From contig MARA01000005.1 of assembly GCA_001792895.1 (NCBI GenBank), forward strand, positions 1,674,001-1,738,000: a stretch of DNA of 64,000 bases. Direction: 5' to 3'. Within the stretch, counting starts at the first letter, position 1. Each line of letters opens with the position of its first letter. The notes beneath the pieces are model-generated. The model did not search any database. It was not told the origin of the DNA and was given only the letters and a program-made list of their open reading frames with translations. This stretch comes from Lentinus brumalis (lineage: Eukaryota > Basidiomycota > Agaricomycetes > Polyporales > Polyporaceae). Positions 1-12,045 of this stretch are shown here, in pieces. A program made the position numbers and the translations under genes.

Positions 1-1179
1 GAGCGGGCTCGGTGGCGCTAGACCCGCAGCCTTACGAAGCTGCCCGCGCAGCGCGTCCATTTCGCGGACAAAGACGAGTTGCCGCAGCTTGAACGTAGGG
101 ACAGCGTAGTACCTGCGATCGGTTGCCTCGCATAGAGAGTCGCGCAGATCGGCGATGTCGCCGAAGCGAGGGTAGATTGGCTTGAAGTAGTCGCTGCTTG
201 CCTTACACGCCGCATCAGCCGCAAGCTGGGGTTGCGTGCGGACGCACTCCGAGGTCGGGAGTGAGCGACCATTTGCGCTCATGCACGGGATATGTCGGGA
301 AGGGGGCAAGACAGGAGGTGACGGGAAGAAGTAGGTTGCGGCTATGCCGTCCTCCATGGCGTTGGTGGGCAGACTTAGGACATAGCGGCAATGTTCCTCG
401 TAGTGCCACCACGCACACTGCCTGCGGAACCACAGTCCGGCCTTCATCTCGTAAAGAGCATTGTTCGACCAGCCATAGTGGTCGCACTGGCCTGAAACAC
501 GCAGCAGCCCGGACTGCGGCGGTGGTGTAGGCGGCCAGGACAGGGAGTATGGTTCATGGAGGGGGGAGGGGGGAAACCATCATGGGAGCGCTCCCAGCCT
601 TCCTGATCGATCGAAGAGAAGAGCGAACGTGAGCAGGACTCACTGCAAGGAGACGTGGGGGATGGTGGCGACGGAGGACAGAGTGGCGTGAGGTCAATCT
701 TGAAGTCGTCCTCCGACTCATCGCTGCTGCTGGAGCTGCTACTCCCGCTGTCCGTACTACTCAAGGTGTCAAGGGGTGGGGTCGGGGAATCTCGGATAGG
801 AGGGAGATCGGGGAACGCGTTGTAGCATGCGTTCGATCGCTTCAGCGGAGGGCGATTCGGACGGTGGCTAGCGCGACTCGGAGCGCGATCGATGACTTGC
901 ACACCCTCGGTCTCTACATCCACATCCTGGTGGTACATTACAGCTGAGAGCATGTAGGATTACAATCAGGGCAATCCTCTCGAAGCGAGACGCAGCGACG
1001 AGGGACTCACGAAGGTCAGGCCTGCCGTCAAGTCGAAATCCAGGAAGGTGCGTAGACAGCGTATAACAATACCACAACAAGAGCAGAACAATGAAATCCG
1101 AGGAACAGAAGATGAGAAAGGGTATCCGGGGATGGTGGTCGTGGTCAAGAGTCAAGTCGCTGCAGCAGCATCCAGCCAC
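1..1179 (-). CDS. Hypothetical protein with hydrophobic N-terminal stretch, partial (runs off left edge)
   Basis: Function not recognised. Three exons fit one frame: 1179..1011, 943..644 and 491..1, with introns 944-1010 (GTGAGT...CTCTCAG) and 492-643 (GTGAGT...TTTCAG), both phase 1 on each side. The first exon encodes a hydrophobic run (FLIFCSSDFIVLLLLWYCY), a possible membrane anchor or signal-anchor. The middle exon is acidic and serine-rich (a run of Ser followed by DESEDD) and proline-rich, typical of a disordered linker. The last exon is richer in aromatic residues and cysteine (QCDHYGWSNNALYEMK, then FRRQCAWWHYEEHCRY) and stays open to base 1, so the C-terminus is outside the window. 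No ATG lies in the first exon's frame before an upstream TGA, so a further 5' exon or a misjudged start is likely. Gene reality is fairly sure; start and function are not. Confidence 0.5.
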
Positions 1180-1623
1180 TGTCTCGCTACGCGGAAGTCA
1201 CGGGAACGCGAACTTCCCACGGCGCGCGTCGCGACGTTCGTGTCGACAGACGCGACAGAAGTTGACAGGGTTACTAGAGTGCAATGGCGTCGCGACCGGG
1301 ATAATACGCGAAGTCTAGATCTGGTGTGGAACTCGTTCAAAACGCACCTGGCGCAAATATGGACCGCGGGCTAACTGGAGGAAGACAGCAATGAATTACA
1401 ATTAACACTAGATGAGCGCGACAACGGTAGTCTACACGACAGGGTGGATGAGAACGAATGTGCGTGGGAGTAATAACATTGAACATGAGCTACAACGAAG
1501 TGTGCAATGAGCGAGGGAGAATATACGCGCTGTCCGTCCTCGCAGCAGCGATGACTGGTTGTGGGGCGTTGAAAAAACTATGTGAGGGGTATCGTTAACC
1601 GAGAGAATTCGACGCTGGACACG
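1180..1623. other. Intergenic: 5' region of the left gene, 3' flank of BUD6
   Basis: No stop-free stretch here fits a neighbouring exon convincingly. It should hold the missing 5' exon or promoter of the partial minus-strand gene and the 3' UTR of BUD6. A possible donor (GCCAG followed by GTGCGT, minus strand near 1346) was seen but no matching ATG exon. Confidence 0.5.
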
Positions 1624-4600
1624 TTAGGACGACGCCTCCGCAGAGGCCTCCGCCGGCGGCGCGTCTCCGTCTGCGGCAGCGGGAGGGAGAGCGGGAGATT
1701 GGGGCGCGACAGGCGACGGGAGCGCAGACGCAGTCAGAGCTGGGGACGCCGACCCGCTCGCATTGAACATGGCCTTGAGCGTAAGCTCGTTCTTCCTCTG
1801 CCGCACGCGCTCCGCCTCCTCCGCGCCGCCCGTCATCCGCAGCTTCTTGCCTGCGACGAAGCCCGACAGCTCGTTCTGAAACTCGTCCGAGCGGCTCGCC
1901 AGCTCCTTCTCCCTGTTCTTCTCGTTCGCCGCAATCGCCTTCAGCCTGCGCTCCTGGTCCACCGCCGCGCTCCTGATCTCCATCATCACCGTGCTCAGGC
2001 CGCCGGCAGCCTCTTCCGGTGGCGGCGGCTTGAACGTCGGGGCCCTGCGCTTGCTCGACGCAGACCCACGAAGCGAGATGACCTTCTCGACGTGCCCGAA
2101 TACCTCGATGACGGCCTTGTGGTCCTCGAACAGGTCCTCGAGGAACTCCTCCTGATGCTGCAGGAATTGCTGCTCTTCGACAATATTCTGCAGCTCCTCC
2201 TCCCATGTCTTCTTCCACATCGGCTTGACCGTCTGAATGTGGTCCTTGAGGCTCTCCAGCTCCGCCGCGACCGCACCGATGTCGCCCTTGACCTGCTTCA
2301 GCAGGAACGACTTGGGCGACACATTGCGCTTCAGCACGTCGTCTTTGATGTTCTCCACTGTGTCCTGCAGCTCCTCCATCCGCGTCAGCACGTTCGACGA
2401 CCGCGTGTCAAGCTTCGTCTTCCCCGTGTCAATGTATGCCCGGGCGCCGCCCACCTGCGCCGTCGACAGTTGCCGTACCGTCTGCGTCTGCGCCCGCAGC
2501 GTTCCAAGCGACTCCTTCGTCTGCTTCATGAACTCCGTATACAGCTGCCGCATGATCCCCAAGTCGCGTCGCAGGTTCTGCACCTCGTCGAACTGCGTCT
2601 TCAAGTCGGAGACCACACGCGTCGTGTACTCGGACACCATAGATGCGCCAGTCATCTGCGGCTGGAGTGTCGTGCCGGTCATCTGTGGTTGCAGCGGCTC
2701 CGGTGGAGTGGGGGTCGGGCTCTGCGAACGACTGTGTGTCGGCGTGCCCTGCTGGTCGGGAATTAGACGGGATATCCGTCTCGCAGCATCGCGGAACCGC
2801 TGTTCTGACGGCCGAGGGGCAACAGGTGTGCTCTCCGCGAGAGGATGAGTCAAGATCATCGACGTCCGACGGTTGCTCACGACTGCCGTGCGTAAATCTT
2901 TGATGTCCTGCTGCAGCGACGAGATTTGCGAGTCGATGTGCTGCTTGATCTGGTCAAGGGCTGCAACGGCGTCAGCCACGCTCTCCGACCGAAAACGCGA
3001 GACTCACGTTCGATATTGAGCGACAACAGGACCTTCTCCTTGACTTCATCGACATCTTCGAGCTCGTACTGTACTCCGCTTGAGGGATCCCGGATGTAAA
3101 TTGCAGGAAAGTTGTCCTGTCCGGGACTGTACGCGAACTTGTCCACGAACAGCATCCGCAGACTCGACAGCGACAGCCCTGGCTCGATCACGACCTTCTT
3201 CACTTCCCGCCCTACTTGCAAGAACACCGGGAACAGCTTCCCAGGCTCGCTCGCGCTCTCCGACTCGGCGGCCGACACGCGCACCTCCGGGCTGCTGTGC
3301 TCCGGCGGCTTCTCTGGTGCCTCTGTTGGAACCGCACCAGGCTGCGGTGACGGGGACTTTGAGGGTAGTGGAGGCACGGGTGGAGGCTCCTCGCCCTCGT
3401 GAATCGGCGAAGGCCCGCGTGTGCGCTGCGAACGCGTTCCCTTCTTCCGTGGACTGGCGGTATCGTTGTCCTCCGCAAGCGCAGCGAGATCTCCTGGTGT
3501 GAGCGCGCCGTTGGCAGCGAGCAGAGAACGTCGATTTCCGCCGCCTCCGCCGGACCGATCACGCATGGTACCGCCAGTCATCTTGGAGATATTGTACGTC
3601 GAGAATCGTTTCGACGCCCGCCGCTCGAGCGCCTCTGCCTTCTTCAGTGCCGCGAGCGAGTTCTGGACGGCGGGCGGTGCTTGCTCAAGCGGCACATTCT
3701 CGACAGGAGGGCTGCTCGGTGTTCCGGGATCCTCAGTCGACGCGGAGGTCGCACCGCCGTCATTCACGACGACCGCGGGCGGTGGAGGGACAGGGCCATC
3801 GACCAAGGAGAAACGCTTGACGTGGCTGGGTACGGGAGGTTGCGAAGACGGAGGAGGGGGTAGCGGCTGGTCGGGTGGCGGCGTCGCGAAGCCGTTCGGA
3901 TGACTTCGCGGATCGCGCGGGAAGCTGGGGTCGGCGGAGGAGGTAGAGTACGCACGGGGAGCTGGGAAGCTATTCGACTGTCCTAGCGAGGGGCGCGGCT
4001 GGATGGGGGTCGATGAACGCGAAGGCTTCGTCGCATCCAAGTCGGGGACTGCACCGGGTGGCGCGAAACCGCCGACGAAAGCGTCTGAGGAGCCGTTCGG
4101 TGCTGGCAGAATGGGTATGTTTTCGGAGACGGATGGTTTCCGTCGAGAAGAGGGTGTCTTGCTTCGTGGTGGTATGTCATTGGAAGGCGTGGGCCCGCGG
4201 GAGGGCTGACGAGCGATGCCGTCCTCCCGCGGGCGGTCGATGCGAGACGAGCGAGAGTCGCGGTCACTACCGCCGTCTGAGCGTTTGTGGTCTGAGACGA
4301 TGCGGCGATAGATGGACTGCTTGCCACGCAAGCCCTGCAGGAGGCTGGTGATAATCTTGCGGACTTCGGGGAGGAAGATTTCCAGGTTTTCCGGTGTAGC
4401 TTCTTCAGAGAGGCAAGACTCGAGGATGACGCGGAGGTCTTCGGGTACAGAGGACAGCTCGCTGAGACGGGCTTTTGTATGTGGTACGAGGAAAGGAGGC
4501 GGACCAAGTGAGGACGTACCTCATGTCAATGGCGAACGCGCTGAACGCAGCCACTGCGGCGTTGAAGTCGTTGCCCAAGCGGACATACACATCGCTAACG

Positions 4601-4967
4601 TACTTCTCGTCCACGAGCTGCCTGCTCCATTGTGTGAGGGATTCAAGAAGGACCTTGATTGACACTAGCAATCTTGTAACGGCGGATTCAACGGCGGGCT
4701 GCCACGACAATCAGTCTTGACTTCAACAGTGATTCGCAAGAAACAGGAGGAGCAAGAGACGTTTGAATCCAGTCAACCCCTTCCCACATCACCCTCCATT
4801 CGCTTTGTCCCCACAGCCCAGATGACTCGCTACAGATCCCACGAGAAGGATGCACTCACGCTAGCTTGTGGACGCGATGTTCCGCGCTCGCTGCGGGAGG
4901 AAGATGCGGTGGAGGAAACCGACTGGTTTGTGCGTCTTGAAGGGTGAGAGGCCTGCCTTGAAGCCAT
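1624..4967 (-). CDS. BUD6: Bud6/Aip3-like actin-interacting polarity protein
   Basis: Polarity factor that binds actin and stimulates formin-driven actin cable assembly at growth sites in yeast; a hyphal-tip role is inferred here. CDS complement(1624..2960, 3008..4461, 4520..4698, 4860..4967) gives 1025 residues. Introns of 47, 58 and 161 bp all start GT and end AG, and phases match. The first exon was chosen because the frame at 4710 is closed just upstream by TGA; an ATG at 4967 (MASRQASHPSRR...) followed by GTGAGT at 4859 joins it in phase. Residues about 37-130 form the helical N-terminal region (TRLLVSIKVLLESLTQWS), residues 130-500 are a proline/serine-rich disordered linker, and about 505-880 is the AIP3 domain, ending in the coiled-coil segment with MWKKTWEEELQNIVEEQQFL. 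A doubled LQPQMTG motif lies near 670-685. Longer than yeast Bud6 (about 790). Identity is confident. Confidence 0.9.
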
Positions 4968-5229
4968 GAGAAATCCGGAAACGAAGGCAAAGATGAACCA
5001 AGTAGAAAGCGAGGAGGAATCGGGGACGGAGGAGGAGAGAGCACCGAGTGCGGTGTGTTGAGACGCTGATTACGTCAGTAATCGAGGCCATCTCTGCTGA
5101 GGTTCGCACTCTGGATCTCCTTCAATTGTATCCTGGTCATACATATACATAGCTGCCGTGTGTACTCCAGATATCCCTATACCGACCACTCCTTGCCACC
5201 GACGTTCCAAAGACTGACAAGACATATCA

Positions 5230-6317
5230 TCATGCCAACTTGGCCGCGAACATCATACGCTCGAAGTCGGCGAGTCCCATGGATTTGTCCGGGGCCGACG
5301 AGAATGCTTCGAGCATCTCCACGGTCTGCGGCGTACGCACAACGACGATGAGTGCTGTGCATGCGTACTCTTGTCGGTGCTCACCTCCTCAGTCGAGAGT
5401 TTCTCCTTGAGCAGCTTCGCCACGCGCGTGATGTCCTTGATCCTGATGCGCTGTCGGTTGAGGTCTTTGTCTGGAACATCAGGGAAGAAGAGTGCGAACG
5501 CGGTGCGACACTCTTTCTTCTGACGGGCAGTGAGGCGAGCATGCTGGCCCTCGTCTGCGTCTCCTTCGCAAGACGCGGAGGACGACTTTCGCGTACGTGA
5601 CCGGCGTCCCCTGGTAGACTTGGAGGGCCGTGCCTGTGTGGCAGTCGCGCCCTTGGTCGATACGAAGCCGCCTTCTTGGTACTCATCGTCCGAGTCGTCG
5701 TCGCCCGATTCAGTTCCTCCAGAATCTACGTACTCCTCTGCCGAGTCGGCCGTAAGATCGGACAGGTCTTCGAAAACTTGGACATCATCCTCTGCATGCG
5801 CATCATCGTCGGACATGGGAACATCGGTGTCAATTGGCCCGGTATCAAGGAGGGCGGCGCAGACGGCACGCCAGTCTTTGCGGCTGACGAACGCGTCCTG
5901 AGAGCCCTCGGCGGGACTCTGGGCACGCGAACGGTCTCTCCAGCCTGTAGCAGCATTCTGGAACACGGCAAGGACGTCCTCGTCATCTGGCTGAAGGTCA
6001 AGGATCTGGAGGGCGTCGGGAATGGAGGATAAGGGGATCATGTGCGTGCTCTGTTCGAGTGCGTCTACACTGAAGGAGGGACTATCGTCGCGAAGGAAGC
6101 CTCCTGCCTGTGGGCCGGGGAGGAACCCTCCCGCATCGGCAAGAAAGCCACCAGTGGGGGGTTCATCGACGAGGAAGCCTCCCTGCTGCGACGGAGTGGA
6201 TTGTCCCGGCTTGTGCCGCTTCTGCGGGGACACAACCGCGTCGAAGGCTTGGTCTATCCTCCGTTTGAGCGTGGGCGGCAGCGCTGCGAACGCGGGGTCG
6301 TCTTCTGTGGCGGACAT
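5230..6317 (-). CDS. Acidic protein with GGFL repeats and C-terminal EF-hand-like region
   Basis: No function assigned. CDS complement(5230..5325, 5385..6317), 342 residues, with one 59-bp intron (GTGAGC...CCGCAG, phase 0). The start is the ATG at 6317 (MSATEDDPAF). Four GGFL motifs sit at residues 46-49, 56-59, 63-66 and 72-75, and a GGFV at about 216; such evenly spaced short motifs suggest repeated docking of one partner. Residues 163-215 are strongly acidic (DDD, EE and SDDE runs), 225-245 are basic (RGRRSRTRK, possible nuclear signal), and 263-342 is helical and calmodulin-like (LTARQKKECRTAFALFF, then MLEAFSSAPDKSMGLADFERMM), resembling an EF-hand pair in which the calcium loops are poorly conserved. 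It is transcribed divergently from the condensin gene across only 134 bp. Alternatives: centrin-like or chromatin-associated adaptor. The gene model is sure, the role unknown. Confidence 0.8.
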
Positions 6318-6451
6318 GGCGGTGAGTAGCCTTGAGTCGCTGGCTGGCTGCGAGTGTGTGGCCGCTGAGGTAAGCGGTCACGTGTACGCGTCGCGAGGTT
6401 GAACGCGAGCGTCGACGAGCTTTGTCTCCCGCGCCCACCCCGCACCGCACC
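6318..6451. promoter_or_regulatory. Divergent promoter with E-box and MCB-like box
   Basis: This 134-bp gap separates the ATGs of the EF-hand-like gene (minus) and the condensin gene (plus). It holds CACGTG at 6379-6384 and ACGCGT at 6386-6391; ACGCGT is the core of the MluI cell-cycle box bound by MBF in yeasts. A second ACGCGT lies just inside the condensin coding sequence at 6461. G1/S regulation of both genes is an inference from these motifs only. Confidence 0.5.
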
Positions 6452-9400
6452 ATGGCCACGACGCGTCTTCGCCCCCAGCAGGAGAACCCGCGCTCTTCGT
6501 ACGTCGAGTCCGACTCCGGCGGCGACACAGAACGCGAAACCACTCCCCGCCCCGCATCCAACCGCACCCTCTCCAAGAGGCGACTCAGCGAGCGCATCGA
6601 CCCCGACGGCAGCTTCTCCTTGGACCCCTCAGCACCTAGCGGCTCGAAAGCACGCGCACCCCTCAAGAATGTCAACATAAACGACGATGTAGCGGAGAAG
6701 AGACGCCGCAGGAAGAGCGCCAAGATCGCCCTCCCTCTCGACGAAGACGAGCCAGAGGCGGGCCCCTCATCAGCTGTCAATGCCGCTGATGCCGCTGAGG
6801 GCACAGCTGAGGGCTCGAGGGCAGCAGCTCTCGGCAGGCAGAAGAGTCAATTGCTCAGTGTACCCCAGGCTCCCATTATCAACGTCCCTATGGACATAAT
6901 GGCCTCCAATTTCGACCAGTGGATGAAGATGGCAACCGATAATGTGAGTCCTCTTCCATTACACGGAAAATGCGAGGTGTCGCGACGGGTGAGGATGATC
7001 CGGAGGCGAGGGTGCGCCATCCTGCGTGTCCCTCTGTTCAGTGTCTACCTGGCGGCCACGCCATAATCGACGTCTCCAGTCTTTACCATCACGTACCGTT
7101 CTGCAGGTACTAACCTCGTGCGCAGAAAATCAATGCCGCAAACTCGTGGAACTTTGCCCTCATCGACTACTTCCACGACATGTCCCTCCTCCGCAACAAC
7201 AACGACAACTCTATCAACTTCCAACGTGCCTCGTGCACGCTCGACGGATGTGTCAAGATCTGGACCTCCCGTGTTGATTCAGTCGGGACAGAGACTGGCA
7301 AACTCCTTAGTAACCTCGCCAACGAAGGTCGGGACGACGACGACGACGACGGGAACGGCTCAGACAATCCCGAGGGTGGCGAACCCGGTCAGAGCCAGCG
7401 CAAACGCAAGGGCTACAGGAGCGAATCTACCCTCGCCAAGAACCCTGCTCAGCTCCGAACCAAGAAGCTTGAGTTGGAGTTCAGTGTGGACCCGCTCTTC
7501 AGGAAGACTTGCGCCGACTTTGACGAGGGTGGCGCTCAGGGCCTCCTCATGAACCACCTCGGACTGACTGTAACACCGGACGGCAGTCTCCGTGTCGTCT
7601 TTGATGCCAGTGACTCCGTGGCCAAGGATGACGAGGAGGAACAACCGCTGGAGGAGCCTCGCGACGAAGTCGATCTCAGCTACCTGCGCGGTGAGTACCT
7701 GAGCACAGTACCTCACTGTCCTCATCTCATCGGCAAGCCCTACAGAGAACTTCTTATCCAATCTTGACGCGATTGACGAGCGGGAGATCTCACATTCTCT
7801 CGAGGGCTTCGCGTTCGGTAAGGACAGCTTCTCTATAGATGCCTCCGCCTTCTTCCGGGATAGTCAGCACGCGCAAGGCGACGATGATGACGACGACAAT
7901 GATGGATTCGGAGATGTTCAAGACTTCGGTAACCCCATGGACATCGACGGGATCTCACCGAGCGCCGCCGGCGAAGACTTCTTCATCGGTGATCAAGCCG
8001 TCCCAGACGAGTTCAACGGAGACTTCGGCGCCGACTTCGGGGGCGATGGTGACAACGCATCTGTGAACGGCTCCGACGGCGCACAGGGGGAGTCAAGGCC
8101 GACAGGTCCTTTTGTTCCCTTCGATCCTCGACGAGTGCCGAACGAGCGCGAGATGGTGATGGCGATCAACGAGGACGGCGAAGGCATGATGAACTACTTC
8201 GATCAGTCGTACCTCAAGAACTGGGCTGGGCCTGAACACTGGAAGCTCAGGAAGGTTACACGTCGAAGTAAGTCCTCTCTGAAACTTCCTTACTGCTCAG
8301 CTCGCCCATGTTCCCTTCAGCGGACGCCACGGAAGCAGCAGCCTCGCGTCCGAAGCGGGAGAAGAAGGAAGCATTCAAGATCGACTTCCTGACTCCCGTT
8401 GAGGAAGACCTCAAGAGTCGCAAGAACAAGCTCTTCGCTGCTCCCGCTCGCGGTGGCAACACGCTTCCAGCACCCGGCAAGGCGAAGAGGGGCGCGCGGG
8501 GCAAGAAGGCGAAGAGTAAAGATAAGGAAGAGAAGCGTAACAACCAGACGTTGCCGGACGACATGCACTTCTCGAGCAAGCAGCTTGTGACCCTGTTCCT
8601 CAAGCCCAAGTTCTCGGTATGTGGCTTTGCGCTGATCGATGCTCGGAACTTTGGATACTCAATCTCTTGGCACAGCTGAAGATGCGCGGACAACGTGGAA
8701 GACCAGATGGTGGTCCGCAAGGAGAAATCGATGAGGCTTTCTGGGCACAGGCCGCTGCAAATCAGGCAGGCCCGAGCGGCGAGGGCGCGGACGAGAGTGA
8801 GTGTGCAACCATGCCACACTTCTGTCCGACTGATTTATATGCTGTTGCTAGCTGTGGACGGCGGAGGAATACCGTTTGCCACTCAATTCTTCCACGACGA
8901 CTACGACGATGGCGGGGGCTTCGACGACGTATACGACGGCGGTGCGCCTGTAGAGGCAGGGGAGCAGGACCTTCTAGCCGCGACGCAAGGCCAAACACGA
9001 CGCGTCAAGCCGGAAGCTGTGAACTACGCCAAACGGGCCAAGCGCGTCGATGTCCGCAAGCTCAAGGATAACATATGGAAGGGTCTGGACATCGTTGCAC
9101 CTGCAGTTGAGGATGGCGAAGACGCGATGGTTAGTTGCGTAACCGCGTCCCCTTGTTGCGCGCACTCACGTAGACGCACTTTCAGGACACGAACGAACGA
9201 CTCCCCACCGATCCGGAAGAAGCACGGTCATTCACGTCCGTCATTTCCGGTCTGCACCAGTCTTATCCGAAAGACAAGATGGACGAAATCAGCACAAGTT
9301 TCTGCTTCATCTGTCTGTTGCATCTTGCCAACGAGCGCGGTCTCAAGCTCGAGGTGGATGGAAAGACCGAGGACGATGACGACGCCATGGACGCCGAAGT

Positions 9401-9532
9401 GGAAGACCACAAAGTGGGTAATTTGTGGGATCTGAAGGTGAGCGTCCATCCCATACTGAGCACGAGAATGTCGAGATCTGATTCTTCGCTCTGCAGGTCT
9501 ACCGGGATCCAAATGCGACGCCAGCATCATAG
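6452..9532 (+). CDS. BRN1: Condensin complex subunit 2 (barren/Brn1/Cnd2, kleisin)
   Basis: Kleisin subunit that bridges the SMC2-SMC4 heads of condensin and binds the HEAT-repeat subunits, needed for mitotic chromosome compaction; nuclear. CDS join(6452..6943, 7126..7690, 7746..8267, 8321..8616, 8676..8796, 8852..9129, 9186..9437, 9497..9532), 853 residues, seven GT-AG introns of 53-182 bp that all keep phase. Intron 1 has a consensus TACTAAC branch site near 7108. The ATG at 6452 has a good context (CACCATGG). Recognisable parts: a basic N-terminal segment (EKRRRRKSAKIALPL), the conserved FDQWMKMATDN and NAANSWNFALIDYFHDMSLL block, an aspartate-rich run after TGKLLSNLANEG, LELEFSVDPLFRKTCADFDE, the central NYFDQSYLKNWAGPEHWKL block, a KRGARGKKAKSK stretch, and the C-terminal kleisin segment ending WDLKVYRDPNATPAS. 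Length fits the family. Shares its promoter with the EF-hand-like gene. Confidence 0.95.
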
Positions 9533-10065
9533 TGGCTGACTCTCAATGCCTTCAGCACGAGTGTGTCCGATTGTTTATACCTATCTGTCCTTGTCTACTT
9601 TGCCATTATCGTCTCTGCTGTTGTTAACTCAAAATACTGAAGTGAAGTGTGTATGATTTGCCTATATGCAGCTCTTGTCAATCAGCCACAGAAGATGTTC
9701 GGGCCAGCATCATTGTGTAGGTGCCAGATGGTATTGTGAAGATCGGCAGACCTTAGCTGCGCAGGTGGGTATGAGACATAACGTAGGCGCACCCGGACAA
9801 CATGCCTGGAACCGGTGTGCGGTGTACTATTACTGTATAGTTCTTGTGCAGCAGTGGTCTGATATGACCTTGTATGTGCATAGTAGCGTGTAGTTTAGCT
9901 CGATGATGTACTTAGTAGTGGTAGCTCATTGTATCACAGTAGCTCGAATGCGACACCTTTACATTCAAAACACTCAGTGATAATAGCCCTTGCAGTAACC
10001 AAATTCAGACCCGCATACAACGTTCAGACAGGCTTGAAGTTTGAGGAGGGGGGATCCCTCGTTTT
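9533..10065. other. 3' flank of the condensin gene; start of the repeat compartment
   Basis: No coding region supported. Base composition turns AT-richer right after the condensin stop and stays so until about 13500. Contains the 3' UTR; nothing else recognised. Confidence 0.6.
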
Positions 10066-10490
10066 TGAACCCCCAAATTTATTAGCTCGACTCAGCTTAT
10101 CTTGCCATCTTAGCTCGACTTACTGGCTACCCCCCTGCAGTCCGTTCAAGCTGAAATTTGGTGTGAACCATGCCAACCACAAGTCAACGCATCCTTCAGA
10201 ATTTCAACCCGAACGGACATCACATGAAGGGGTGAGGACAAGATTGAGATGGGGTATCTGCAGCTAAGATGGTGGCGCTATGCACCTGGAAATAGGCATC
10301 CCTGCTCGCATTTTCACTCACGCACTTCTTGTCCGTTAAACTTCAAATTGAGACAGTAGGTCAATCACTAGCATGTCCAAGGCTGTACCAAGTTTCAGCC
10401 TGATAGGGGCACGAGGAGCAGAGCTATTTAGAGTGCTTAATCTAGCTAAGATGACAAGATGAGCCAAGTCGAGCTAATAAATTTAATGTA
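10066..10490. mobile_element. Decayed element with long terminal inverted repeats (about 420 bp)
   Basis: The left end around 10071 (AAATTTATTAGCTCGACT...) reappears inverted at the right end around 10470-10490 (...AAGTCGAGCTAATAAATTT). The imperfect pairing continues inward for roughly 100 bp, to the shared words CAAGCTGAAATTTGG (left) and CAGGCTGAAACTTGG (right, reverse complement). No open frame of transposase type lies inside. It looks like an old non-autonomous MITE-like element; no TSD could be fixed. Confidence 0.5.
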
Positions 10491-12045
10491 CCTATGGCTC
10501 ACTGACCTGGGTAACCTATCAGTATCATATGCTGTCAGCATCACCTCATTTCATTGCTCAGTGAGCTACATGCCATCAAGCCCATAGGACAACATATGTA
10601 ACAAAATCATCAAAGATGGTGGGATGACTGACACATATAGCTACCTGATGTCTGGACACATCAGCATAGCCTATGATCTGAGCATGGAGAGTATACCTCT
10701 TACTGTACAAATCAAACCTTAGCGGTGAAGTGGCTGTGAGGGCTCCATATTTGTAAGGTCTTGTTATCTCAATACATGCCTGCACTGTTCAGAACTGAGT
10801 ATATCAACTCAGAAGTAAGCTAGTACATGAGTTTATTCAAGAATACGGACATTCCAGGGATCTGACATTCCAGGGATCTGGAAACACCGATCTACAGGGG
10901 CACTAAGCCACAACTTATATAGTGATTCCTATAACTAGGAAACAGCAGGGGTGAGGGTAACCTATGCAGGTACATGGATACATACCCACATGGATACAGG
11001 TACAGGTGGCCACTCTCATATTGCGCAGGTCAGAACTTCATGCCAAACCACATTTTATGATTTCTGGCCTCCAAATCAAAATTTTACATACTGAATGACC
11101 CTCAATTTGCTCAAATCTGCATGCACGAGAAATCCAAAATAGGCGCCCAAAATGCGCCAAATTTGTCCTTGCTCAACAATACTTCAGTGAGCCGCTTTGG
11201 AAGATCAGCGGACCTTATAGTATCCAATGGGTTGTTGGGTATACTCTCTCTTGTCAGACCAACTTTGAGAGGAAGGATAACCAGTCAACAATATTATTGC
11301 ATGCCATAGGCACTCAGTTAGCACCATATAAAGTTATGGCTTACATAAGCACAATGCACCAAATCAGGCCTCAAACAAATAAACTTTAGAATTTCAAGAA
11401 AGTGTCCCAGCAGACCAATATAGGGACATGTTCTGATGCTTTTTGCACACTTTTAATACTCCCAAAGTGTTGTAGTGGGAAGCCTTAGCGAGATTACAAA
11501 GTGGCATGGGCACTCATCAGAAAGTTCTGACCTGCACCATACCCATGCCAAAAACAATCCGAGCAGTGGTACCCATGCCTATCTGTTGGTGTTACTGAAC
11601 TCCATGATGATGAGTTTTGAGGTCTGCAGTTCAGCTAGTCGACACAAGCTGCCTGCTGGACTCTGGAGGAGGCCTGAAAGATAGTCCATCTCTGTGGCCT
11701 CCATTTTGTGGTTCCCGTGGTCTACATGGTTCATCCATCGTGTCCGTGCACCGGCTGTCTCCCTGCCATTTAGGATTGACATCATTGAGTTCTCCTACCA
11801 TTCCCGATTCATGCTCCTACTGCTCCATCCCACTTTCTGTTTGTTCTGGTCTCACTCTTCCCCTTAGGAGCCTCCCGTTAGAACTTAGGTCTTGTCAGTC
11901 AGGGTTTGTTAGGAACCACTTACCTCCTTGTATATAAAATACATGCATACATGATGAGCACATGCTTGCCTGTGCTCGTATATCATTAGTGTTTGACTTA
12001 CTTGACATTTAGCTTGTTATGGCACTTAGAATAGTCTTCTGGTGC
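10491..12045. other. Non-coding AT-rich stretch
   Basis: No gene supported. A 17-bp tandem duplication (GACATTCCAGGGATCT unit) lies near 10847-10880. Scattered words resemble other repeats in the window, but no boundary could be drawn. Confidence 0.4.

Noticed and set aside
1582..2766. 394-codon open frame on the plus strand
   Set aside because: It lies exactly opposite the BUD6 last exon; its Arg/Leu-rich composition is what the reverse of a GC-rich Bud6 coding strand gives. No start context or intron signals.
4699..4710. TTG at 4710 as the start of BUD6
   Set aside because: TGA directly precedes it and no in-frame ATG follows for 60 codons; an in-phase upstream exon with ATG at 4967 and a GTGAGT donor explains the N-terminus better.
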